Positions 12,722-21,516 of a DNA stretch of 64,000 nt are shown piece by piece. Position numbers and translations under genes: made by a program. Origin of the DNA: Ascidia mentula (taxonomy: Eukaryota > Chordata > Ascidiacea > Phlebobranchia > Ascidiidae); contig OX387202.1 of NCBI GenBank assembly GCA_947561715.1, positions 11,545,001 to 11,609,000 on the forward strand, given 5' to 3'. Below the pieces are notes generated by a model that saw only the letters and a list, made by a program, of their open reading frames with translations, was not told where the DNA came from and did not search any database. The first letter of the stretch is position 1, and every line of letters begins with the position of its first letter.

Positions 12722-13633
12722 CAATAACGAATAGGTCAAAAAACGACATTCAAAACAGTACAGCACACTGTTAAACTTTTTAAACTGCACTTTGGAAAAT
12801 GCTTTACCGCGTAACATTTTACGGGAGAACGTTGTGCAGTTTGTCAACAAAATCAAAACCGTTACAACCTCAAATAATGTAACCTTTCTTCGAATAACCA
12901 GACAAGAAACAAAAGAGTAGTATTTCCAAATGTTTTATAACTGCCTGATTATTTCGTATCGAGAGTATAATCAAAGCAGGATAAACGTCTTTATTACACA
13001 AATCGAGCAATGCTGAGTTTTGGTCTGATCTACTTGTAGACATCTTTGTTTCGTTAGAGCTAGAATAACAACAAGTGGTGCCGTTTATTACATTCTTCGA
13101 TTGGCTAAAAAATACTAAAACGATTGCTATGTATATTTCAATATTTGTTGTTTCTAGACAAGATGTTTCATCATTGTACAAGGCGATAAAAATACTGCTA
13201 GGCAATTTTAAATTCAGTTCAGTTGCTTTAAAATTTATCAGCAATTTTTTATGAACAAAATTTGTGAGCGATTTTCTCAACTAAGTTTTCTTCTTGGTAT
13301 ATTGGTCAGGCGCTTGACCGTTTTTTTTTACTACACCGGGATTTAAATCCAGGATATCCTGGCCACTAATCCCGATCAGGTTTCTTTTTCTTAGTATACG
13401 GGTCAGGCGCTTGATCGATGATGCCAATTGTCTGTCGAATTAAAAAATCCTGACATTTTGCGGTTACAAAAGCTGGCGAATATTGCTCCCTAGAGGGCAG
13501 TAAAGAATATAAACACAAACACTGCGAAGCACAATTTTTTTATCAGAACTGTTTCCTTTCCCTTTGCCTTTATAACAGTTAAAGGTTGGCAGTACATTTG
13601 TTGTTGCCACGATTTTACGATAATCTGTACATT
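12722..13633. other. Intergenic, short dispersed repeat only
   Basis: Holds the 3' flank of the sulfotransferase and the promoter of CYBA. A near-identical segment (GTCAGGCGCTTGA with flanking TATA-G) occurs twice, near 13305 and 13403, around a GGATTTAAATCC palindrome. It may be a remnant of a small repeat. No exon was recognised. Confidence 0.5.
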
Positions 13634-15229
13634 ATGGCAAGGGATCTGAACGTGAGAAGCATACAATGGGCGATGTGGGGTAATGAAACAGTGCTTTTGG
13701 GTTCTCATGGTAAGTAAATGGTCATATTTTATTGCTGGTCTGATGTGTGTATTACTACTGATACTATAGATACAATATATGCTTTACCTACTTGTAGAGG
13801 TTGGATAACAGGGTTTCTCAACTAGGGGTCCCTAAGACCCCAAGGGTTCAGTGTGACTTTTGAGGGGTCAATTGACTTTCTCAAACAATAGTTTTAGTGA
13901 TGAAGTTCACTTTGTATAGAGACACAAAAGAGGGAGTCAAAATGTTCATAGACTTTAAAATAAACACCAGGTGCTCCAAGGACCCAAACAATTTGAGAAA
14001 CCCTTCGGTAGAACATTTCAAAATCTACATCTCGTTTTTTCTTTTTTGTGCTTAACTATTAAATGATTTCCAAATTTATGAAAAATGTTACATAAGGTGA
14101 AGGTACTTCTGGTTGTTGACAATCTCTTTGTTTTGTAGTGTTACTTCTGGGTGGAATTATTGGCATAATTGGTGGATTGGTTACAGGTTCTGCTCCCTTC
14201 ATGTTTTGGTTACCCATTGGAATATATGGAATGTAAGTTCTTTCTGGTTTCAACCGGTGCTAGAAAACAAAATTAAATTGATACCATGGTTTTTTTCAGA
14301 CAATTATTGTGTTTCAAAATAACATGTTGAGTTACACAATGGTTGTCATAACACAATTTCACCAATTATTTAAAAGCTGGCACCCAGATTGGAAAAAATG
14401 TCTGATATATCCTCCACGCACTTTTACGAAAATTTACTGATAATCTGCGCAATTGACGTTCGCCGAAAAAAAATCCTCACAATAACAAACTTTCGCATCT
14501 GGGCTGGCACTATTATTATTAATAGGTGCATTCTAATATACTATGTAGTTTTTTGTTTTGTTTTTGCAGTGTGATAGGTCTTATATTGGGTGTACTTGAG
14601 TATCCCCGCGGAAAGAAAAATAAGGGAAACACTTTGACAAGAAGGTTGATTCCTTTGCAATGCACTTTTTAATGTATTTGACTGTTAATAAGAAATAATC
14701 TTGTTCTTTTTGTTTCAGTTATCAGGATTGCTTCTCAAAAATTGTGAGCCACATTCCATTTATGTCCAACTATTACTTCAGATCGGTGTTATATTTCATG
14801 TAAGTATTACCTGCTGCTGCATTCAGTTGAAATAGCTTTAAGGGACAATTACACATTCATATTTTCCAGTTTGGCTGTTCCCGGAGCTGTAGTGGTTCCA
14901 ACACTACTAGGCACTGTGTTTGTCATCATTGGCTGTGGAATCTATATGGGGGTATGTATTGTTATTCCTGACCAGAGAAAGCTAATATTGTGTCAGGAAA
15001 ACTCAAGCCTTGCACACTTTTTAAACGAAGCCAGAAATGTTGCTGGTATCATAACATAACTTTTGTGCTTTTTTGACGATGTTTGTTTGATTTTGTTAAG
15101 GCTGCATGTCATGGTGAAGAATGGGCTGAAATTAAACCGTGGTCAGCTCCTAAACCTCAACAGCAGCAAACCAACTACCATCAACCACCAGCTCAGCCAC
15201 CACCAAGATTACCACAAAATAAAGTGTAA
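13634..15229 (+). CDS. CYBA: Cytochrome b-245 light chain p22phox, 6 exons
   Basis: Membrane subunit that stabilises NOX-family NADPH oxidases and docks their cytosolic organiser. Exons are 13634-13709, 14139-14232, 14570-14644, 14719-14799, 14870-14951 and 15101-15229, all phases consistent, giving 178 aa (human 195). The N-terminus has IQWAMWGNE, matching the human IEWAMWANE. Hydrophobic segments follow, separated by LEYPRGKKNKGNT (from Leu66), which is almost identical to the vertebrate loop. The third hydrophobic stretch is the LAVPGAVVVPTLLGT region. The C-terminal tail ends in PPAQPPPRLP (165-174), equivalent to the proline-rich site bound by the tandem SH3 domains of p47phox/NOXO1. The N-terminus is about five residues longer than in mammals. 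Nothing is broken. Its position inside a GST cluster is suggestive of a redox neighbourhood, but the order may be chance. Confidence 0.95.
13809..14005. mobile_element. Nonautonomous hAT-like element in CYBA intron 1
   Basis: A 197-bp element begins CAGGGTTTCTCAA and ends TTGAGAAACCCTT, imperfect 13-bp terminal inverted repeats of the CAG-GGTTCTCAA type seen in hAT elements. Internal sequence also folds back (GGGGTCC near the left, GGACCC near the right). I see no clear 8-bp target duplication, so the insertion is probably old. It carries no coding sequence. Confidence 0.65.
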
Positions 15230-16293
15230 ACTTAAGGTCACACTGTTAAAGTTCCATGTTATGCACTTATGTTCAACATACACCAAAGTACGCCTATGAT
15301 CTGTGACTGTTGTTTTAACCTGCATTGTTTAATGATTCAAGAAAAAAATGCACTTCATACCTACATGTTAACAATATAGGGTCTCTGTATTTAGGTCCCT
15401 TTTGTATTTGTGAAGTGTCATGTTATATTGTTATTCAAGTATTTCTTTTTGCAATTTATACCATTGTTTATGTATGTTCCATTTGAATATAACTGATATA
15501 AACATACTCTGGTGTTGAAGACTTCGGTTTACTTTATGAATTTAATGTAGTTTGCTGTAGATAGCAGTATCTACGCCAACATTAAGGTTTGCTGAAAAAA
15601 AATTCGATTTTTCTCAATTTACTTTTAACTGGTAAAAAAACACGGATACGGTTTTTTACCGACTAAGTCTTTCAAAAATTCTGTAAGAGTTTGTAGTTGA
15701 GTTGCATTTGCATGGTAAGCGCCTTACTCACTTCCTTCTACCTGGCTGGTTACCACAGCACAGGATGACTTGATTAATTACCTTCCAAATAGCGGAAACA
15801 CACGGAGTATCTGAAGTGTTTTGCATCTACCGTCTTTTTGAGAATGATACGACATAATGTAAGCCCAGGGTGTTTGCCTTTCATGCATTTTTCTAACATG
15901 GCCGTTCATATTAAACAACATGATAAACATGATTTTTATACCTGGATATGCATTTTGGTCTTAAATTGTGCTAATTTGTTTGTCCTGACGGAACACCTTT
16001 TATGACGTCACAGTTCGAAGACATCCAGTTAAGTTTTACAAAATATCTGTAGATTTAGGTTGTTTATAGTCAGTTGTATTTTCCGGCTGCGCAAACAGTT
16101 TATAATTATTGGCAACAATTCCGTGTAGCTTCCAATTTGGTCCATTTGTTTGCTGACAAATCCAACTCCGTAACGTCTCTTGAAAGCAACTGGTAGCGCT
16201 ACCTGACAAACACCTCAAATGCTAAGATTGTGTTGTTTGCCATCCGCTGAAAATAAACACATACTTTTAAACGCAAGAAAAGTGACATTTAAG
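15230..16293. other. CYBA 3' flank and GST upstream region
   Basis: Contains the CYBA 3' UTR and flank. Towards the right end, a stretch at about 16235-16260 (GCCATCCGCTGAAAA) matches the region upstream of the GST at 7429, marking shared promoter ancestry. No other gene was recognised. Confidence 0.55.
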
Positions 16294-17470
16294 ATGAGCA
16301 GCAAAGTAATTCTTGGATACTGGGATTCTCGAGGCAAGGCAGACCCTATTCCATTGATGTTGAATTATCTGGATATACCGTACGATGAGGTAAACTATTA
16401 CAATTTGGATGACAAAAGCGATAGGCATCGAGGGATGAGCTCCGCATTCCATTTGTGAATTTGCCCTATTTCATCGATGAAGACGTCAAACTAACTGAGT
16501 CTACAGCCATCACGAGGTACCTGGCTAGGAAACACCAAAACCTCTACCAAGAAAACGATGAGGAAAACATAAAATGCGATCAGATCCAGGGTGTAGTGTC
16601 TGATTTAAGAAGTTCCATCGCAAAGCCATTATACGACCAAGAAACGCACGAAAAAGGCAAGGCAGACTTTTTAACGGCGTTTCCGGTCCGCGCAAAATGG
16701 CAGAATTCAAAGCATGGTTGGGTAACTCGTTATGGTTGGCTGGCGACCGCTTGACGTATGTGGATTTCTTTTTTGCTGAACTTGTGCTTAGTTGTGTGGA
16801 TTTGTGGGTCCCGGGGATATTGGTACCCTATCCCTTGGTATATAAATACAAGGAAAGATTTGTGGCCTTTGAAACCATTGACAAGTACAAGAAATATTAT
16901 TCGACGTCATATTTATCATATGTTATGTTGTGTTTTCGTGGCATCAACTGTATTTTATTAACGTCGGATAATAATCACGCCCTGAACCCGTATCAACTCA
17001 TTTACGACAAGTGTGCTATTTATTCGTTTGCACGGAAGACAACTTAATATCCGGCCGACCTATTATGTGACAACTTTCAGCAACAAGCTGTCTTTTCAAA
17101 TGAGTCATGTATTAGTCCGAACTCTAACGACCCTGTATGCATTTTTATATACGCCACATATCTTGGGTAAAAGATTATTTATTCATTCATTTTCGGGTCT
17201 TGGTTTCAAACGGTATAATACAACTCGGGGATTCAAACAGACAAAGACTTTAGTATACGCGTGGTTTGTAACGTTTTATTGTAATACTCGTGCGACTGTT
17301 ATTTATGCATTAAACTGACAGATTGACTTTGGGTTAGAGAGTAGCCTTTTTATCAGGAGTCAGATATACGGCAGTGTTAATATTTTGTGTAAGACGTTTT
17401 AAACGCCCTACAACATCAAGTCGTTTCAGTATATTTCCGCTGTTGAGAAAATCAGCGGTGTTTGCGGGAA
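16294..17470 (+). pseudogene. Mu-class GST pseudogene, two frameshifts and a 0.5-kb insertion
   Basis: Closest relative of the intact GST at 6764-7429. It opens with ATG and a good N-terminus (VILGYWDSRGKADPIPLML). Compared with its sister, about 4 nt are lost near 16420-16430 in the KSDWYASRDE segment and 5 nt (GGTCC) are gained near 16684-16690, so the three parts are in different frames. After DKYKK the coding sequence stops at 16895. Its true C-terminal end (SSRFSTFPLLRKSAVFG equivalent, then the stop region) reappears at about 17416-17470. An inserted segment separates the two. It is not expressible as an enzyme. Confidence 0.92.
16896..17415. mobile_element. About 520-bp insertion splitting the GST pseudogene
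   Basis: The sister gene reads straight through GACAAGTACAAGAAAT to CAAGTCGTTTCAG, while here these are separated by about 520 bp. The insert has no recognisable coding sequence, terminal inverted repeat or clear target duplication (flanks end AAAT and ACAT). A solo LTR or other short element is possible, but the type is unknown. Confidence 0.6.
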
Positions 17471-17724
17471 GGTCAGAGTAAACTGTTTGTAACATTTATG
17501 TTGCAGTGGCATTCCAAATGCAGTGCTAGCAGTACATGAACTTTGATTATGCATTAAGCCTTTCGGTTATTGAAAGGGCAAACAAACACACCAAATTTGC
17601 AAGGCGTTAAGTTTGTTTGCAGATCAGACGACTTCATGCCTTTTTTTACCCGCAACCTAGTATCCCGCGTGTGCTCGCGTTAGTTCAAACAAATGTTTGA
17701 GAGTACATGAGCACACCTATTTGT

Positions 17725-17762
17725 GCTCAGTCAGCTTATAGTCTGTAGCAGTGCGCAGTCAT
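17725..17762 (-). promoter_or_regulatory. Two antioxidant-response-like cores upstream of GST
   Basis: On the minus strand TGACTGAGC (17725-17733) and ATGACTGCGC (17753-17762) fit the TGACnnnGC core, and the second also has the preferred preceding purine. They lie 30-67 bp upstream of the GST start at 17792. Both are preserved in the inverted paralogous promoter at 6510-6549. An adjoining palindrome, GAGCACA-6 nt-TGTGCTC, overlaps the first site. Confidence 0.5.
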
Positions 17763-17791
17763 TCCACGTCGTTGTAATTTTTTATGCCGCA

Positions 17792-18466
17792 ATGGATGTT
17801 ACGTTCGGTTACTGGAAGCTACGCGGTAAAGGCGAGTCCGTCAAATTGATTCTAGAATATCTGGGCGTCGACTATAAGATGAAGTTCTATCATTTTGGGG
17901 GACCACCTGATTTTGACGCTAGCGACTGGTATGACCAAAAGCCTAAACTTGGTATCAACTTTCCCAATGTTCCGTATATCATCGACGGCGACGTTAAGTT
18001 GACGGAAACATTCGCGATTTTGCGTTACTTTGCTCGCAAGCACAAGCAGCTGTACCCTGAAACCGATGAGGAAAATATGAGGTGTGACCAGCTGCAGGGT
18101 GTGATCTACGACTTCAGGGGCACCTACGCAAAAACGTTTTACGATCGGGTTACGTTCGAGCAGTCCAAAGCGAAATTTCTTGCCGATTTTCCTGGAAAAA
18201 TGTCCCAGTTTGAAAACCTTCTTGTAAAGTCCAAGTGGCTTGCTGGAGAACGGCTAACCTACGTCGATTTCTTCTTTGCCGAGTGGCTAAGTTGTCTGTC
18301 CTTGTGTTTTCCTGGCTGTTTGGACCAGTTTCCCGCTACGAAGAATTACCTTGAGAGTTTTGAAGCTTTGGAGCGCATCGCTGCTTACAAGAAATCCGAC
18401 AGATTTAAAAAGTTCCCACTTCTAACCCCAAGAGCACTTTATTTTGGGGATCCTGACCAAAAATAA
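17792..18466 (+). CDS. Glutathione S-transferase, Mu class, intronless
   Basis: A 224-aa cytosolic glutathione transferase. The ATG at 17792 is chosen because it starts the conserved VTFGYWKLRGKGESVKLIL; the frame is open further upstream but has no ATG. The segment GGPPDFDASDWYDQKPKLG is longer than in the other cluster members and resembles the Mu-loop region of vertebrate Mu enzymes. FPNVPYIIDGDVKLTET and ILRYFARKH form the glutathione site, and KWLAGERLTYVDFFFAE lies in the helical domain. The C-terminus ends in FGDPDQK rather than the FGG seen in its neighbours. It lies about 320 bp after the broken GST and 595 bp before the next intact one on the same strand. An out-of-frame ATG at 17784 precedes the start. 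Confidence 0.95.
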   Translation: MDVTFGYWKLRGKGESVKLILEYLGVDYKMKFYHFGGPPDFDASDWYDQKPKLGINFPNVPYIIDGDVKLTETFAILRYFARKHKQLYPETDEENMRCDQLQGVIYDFRGTYAKTFYDRVTFEQSKAKFLADFPGKMSQFENLLVKSKWLAGERLTYVDFFFAEWLSCLSLCFPGCLDQFPATKNYLESFEALERIAAYKKSDRFKKFPLLTPRALYFGDPDQK

Positions 18467-18982
18467 ATCGTTTACTCTGGCATGAAGAAAAATGGATAAA
18501 CTGATTTATTAGCGATTGATTCCATTGGTGCTTTGATTTATGCACGTAATTGTTTTACACTCAATGCGGTCGTAACAAACTGATATTACATAATCAAAGT
18601 TAAATTTCCTGAAACTGTGCAAGTTACTGACAGGAACTGATAATAAAATAATTTTCGAATCTGTGTATTTTGATTTGAATCAAAAACGCAAGCTACTTGA
18701 AGTTTATTTGCATGTATTTCGGAACAGATGCAAGAAAGTTGCACATATAAACCTGCAAAATTGGGCACATATAGCATAATAAATGACGCGAAAAATTGCC
18801 CAACCTGTTTTATACATGCCTTGAGCCGTAACGAGAAAAACGAGATATGCATCATTGGTTTTTAGTTTCTGGTTCCGGCTCGGCTGAAAGTACGATAGTT
18901 GAAGCAATAGTAGTTGACCCATACACAGCAAACATGCCTTGCAGTGCGACGCATATACACGCTGCACGAGTTACCACTTGAG

Positions 18983-19006
18983 CACAATCGCACAATCGCA
19001 CAATCG
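18983..19006 (+). repeat. Three tandem copies of CACAATCG
   Basis: An 8-bp unit is repeated three times exactly, about 55 bp upstream of the next GST start. Confidence 0.85.
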
Positions 19007-19060
19007 CTCACACACGCTTATAGTCGCAGTGGCATTGAGCAGCAGCACTGAAAGTACACA

Positions 19061-19738
19061 ATGACCAGTTTTTCGAGCAAAGAAAAGGTTCTTCTTGGTT
19101 ATTGGAACATACGTGCAAAAGGGGAACCTATTCGTTTGATGTTAAACTACCTGAATGTTCCTTATGAAGAAATAAATTACTACAAAACTGATGACAAAAG
19201 CGATTGGTTTGCAGTCAAACCAAGCATTGGCATTCCGTTTGCCAATATGCCGTACCTAATAGATGGAGATGTAAGGCTCACTGAAAGCTACGCTATTATG
19301 AGATATCTTGCCAGAAAGCACAATCGGCTTTACCCAGAAAGCAACCATGAAAACATGCTTTGTGATCAGATGCAAGGTGTGCTGTATGACTTTCGTAATT
19401 CATACACGAAAACTTTGTACGATCAAGCAACCCACGAAGAGAGCAAAGCCAAGTTTGTTGCCGATTTTCCCGCAAAAATGTCTGATTTTGACTTGCTTTT
19501 GGCAACTTCCAAATGGCTTGCCGGCGACAGACTAACGTACATTGATTTTATGTTTGCTGAGTTTTTGAGTTGCTTGGTATTGTGGTTGCCTGATTGCTTA
19601 AAGCCGTTCACAAACGTTGCCAGGTATCTTGAAACTTTTGAGTCATTGGATGCCATTGCGCAATATAAACAATCGGAGAGGTTTCATCGGTTTCCCATTT
19701 TGAGAAAAGTTGCTGTGTTTGGTGGCCAGTTTGAGTGA
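19061..19738 (+). CDS. Glutathione S-transferase, Mu class, intronless
   Basis: A 225-aa cytosolic glutathione transferase. The N-terminus VLLGYWNIRAKGEPIRLML keeps the GYW-IR signature almost as in vertebrate Mu enzymes. NMPYLIDGDVRLTES with AIMRYLARKH forms the glutathione site. The C-terminal domain has KWLAGDRLTYIDFMFAE and ends VAVFGGQFE, close to the KMAVWGNK end of mammalian GSTM. The start ATG directly precedes the conserved region. Two AATAAA signals lie about 60 and 90 bp after the stop. It is the least disturbed member and has no partner in the inverted block. Confidence 0.95.
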   Translation: MTSFSSKEKVLLGYWNIRAKGEPIRLMLNYLNVPYEEINYYKTDDKSDWFAVKPSIGIPFANMPYLIDGDVRLTESYAIMRYLARKHNRLYPESNHENMLCDQMQGVLYDFRNSYTKTLYDQATHEESKAKFVADFPAKMSDFDLLLATSKWLAGDRLTYIDFMFAEFLSCLVLWLPDCLKPFTNVARYLETFESLDAIAQYKQSERFHRFPILRKVAVFGGQFE

Positions 19739-20516
19739 CATCAGCGACCAATTATAGTACCTATTAATTACCTTTTTCATCCACAGTGAAATGATATGCA
19801 ATAAATTTTTGATTTTGTTCTCGAATAAAATGACCTAATTGTAAACTGTTGTGTTTGTGATCGTTTCGAAGCATTTAAAATATAAATATGGCAAACCATA
19901 CCGTGGAGGTCCAAATTTAACACATGGTTAGAAATAGTGGATGAGACTTACAACATGAGACGTACTTAACGCTTTATGTTCAATTTTATCATTTTCTTTC
20001 AAGTATTCAAATACTAGTTTAATATTTCAATTCAAAATAGAAACAATTGTGTGTGTGTTTTATCACTGTAATGTTACTTGCAAGGTTGATGCTAGCGATC
20101 ATCTTCTGATAGAGAAAAACTTTTACAGAACCCACTAGGGAACAAACATAAAGCCATTCGCGATGGCCCATCACGTTTGCAGTAAATGCTGCTCCATGTG
20201 CGTGTTGCCACGAATATTTGCTAGTTGCTTCTTAATTTTGCAAGATTTGTGGCCAAGATGAAATAGACCAAGATAGTTTTGTGATAATGCAAAGCGGCTA
20301 AAGCCCAATCGTTTGTATAATAGCAGCAAGCGCCAGAAGTCTAATAATGTAGAGCGGAATGCGAAATAAACTTTTGCGGGTTTCGTACAATATTCGCTGT
20401 TTTATTAAATACGTTACACCTATTGATAGAAAACTGTAAGAAACTATATTACAGTTACAGAACAGTTACCTACTTAGCTCAACAAAATCACGAAAGGGTA
20501 AATTACATCAAAAAAA
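19739..20516. other. Intergenic, no gene recognised
   Basis: 3' flank of the last GST (AATAAA near 19800 and 19826) and the promoter side of SARNP. AT-rich, with no exon or repeat that I can support. Confidence 0.55.
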
Positions 20517-21182
20517 ATGGCGGAAGAAGAATTTGTTCTGGATTTAAATAAAATGAAAATAGCTGACTTGAAGCGAGAACTACAGCTTCGTGGGCAAAAA
20601 GTGTCAGGAAATAAGCAGGATCTAATACAAAGACTCCAACAATACATGGAAGAGCATGAAGGAGCAGAGGTAGAGGATGATGATGATGCTGGGATTCTAG
20701 AGGAAGAAGAAGAAGTGGAACAGGCTGTGGAGGAAACAGAAGAGAAGCTGGAAAGTCCTCCAGAAAAGGATGAAGATCCACCAGAGGAAGAAGAACCAGT
20801 GGCAAAAACTCAGGAAGACATGATAACAACGCCAGAAATAAATCTGTCGAAAGATATGACTGATGACGAACGCAAGTTGGCTCGGGCCCAAAAGTTTGGT
20901 CTGAAAGCAAATGAGCTTTCTGATGCACAGCGTTTGGCCAACCGCTCTAAACGTTTTGGAGCCAAAGACGTGGGTGGGCCTGTTGGAGTCGACAAAGAGA
21001 AACTGAAATCTCGAGCTGAACGTTTTGGAGTGGTTGTCTCTGACACTTTGTCGAAAACTGAAGACGAAGAACGAAAACTGAAGCGACAACAAAGATTTGG
21101 AGGTGTTCACAAAGGACTGGATAGCGCTTCTGAGGAAAAGAAGCGAAAAAGGGCAGAGAGATTTGGAATATCTGTGGCCTGA
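20517..21182 (+). CDS. SARNP: SAP-domain ribonucleoprotein (CIP29/Tho1), single exon
   Basis: A 221-aa nuclear protein that binds the mRNA-export helicase UAP56 as part of TREX. A SAP domain (about residues 10-45: KMKIADLKRELQLRGQKVSG, then NKQDLIQRLQQY) is followed by a highly acidic stretch (about 46-102, runs of E and D). The C-terminal half carries repeated basic RxxRFG-type motifs (RAQKFG, RSKRFG, RAERFG, RQQRFG, RAERFG). These are the Tho1-type RNA- and helicase-binding repeats of human SARNP (210 aa). The start ATG lies just before the EEEFVLDLNKMKI segment. The gene is uninterrupted here, unlike the vertebrate gene. It stands immediately upstream of NOL6 on the same strand. Confidence 0.95.
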   Translation: MAEEEFVLDLNKMKIADLKRELQLRGQKVSGNKQDLIQRLQQYMEEHEGAEVEDDDDAGILEEEEEVEQAVEETEEKLESPPEKDEDPPEEEEPVAKTQEDMITTPEINLSKDMTDDERKLARAQKFGLKANELSDAQRLANRSKRFGAKDVGGPVGVDKEKLKSRAERFGVVVSDTLSKTEDEERKLKRQQRFGGVHKGLDSASEEKKRKRAERFGISVA

Positions 21183-21445
21183 TTGAATGAACAGTGCATT
21201 GTTATGTGATGTTTAAGTAGTTTAATTGCTGTTGGCTCTGAAGCTGTGCAAGTTGTGTTTGTACTTTCTAAATGGATACTTTTTTGTTGGTGGAGGTGCT
21301 TTTAATGTTTCGTTAGAATTAATAGCAGAAAAGCAAAATATATTATTGAAGCAGCTTTCAATTTAATATCATCATTAGACGGTCATTTTTGTTGTGTATT
21401 CATTCATCTGCTATTTGAAAATAATGTACCAATACTATTGTGCAT

Positions 21446-21462
21446 AATAAACTTGTTTTTAG
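21446..21462 (+). promoter_or_regulatory. PolyA signal abutting a 3' splice-site-like sequence
   Basis: AATAAA (21446-21451), the best polyA signal downstream of SARNP, is followed after a few bases by the pyrimidine-rich TTGTTTTTAG (ends 21462). The NOL6 ATG is 55 bp further on and no upstream donor in NOL6 is evident. This is the layout expected where a downstream operon gene receives a spliced leader. Confidence 0.45.
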
Positions 21463-21516
21463 GTGACAAATTATTGTTGGTTAATTGGCAAACATAGTTG
21501 GGACTCTGAAAAAAAA

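Noticed and set aside
17723..17791. N-terminal extension of the GST at 17792
   Set aside because: The frame is open, but it contains no ATG and overlaps the conserved promoter sites.
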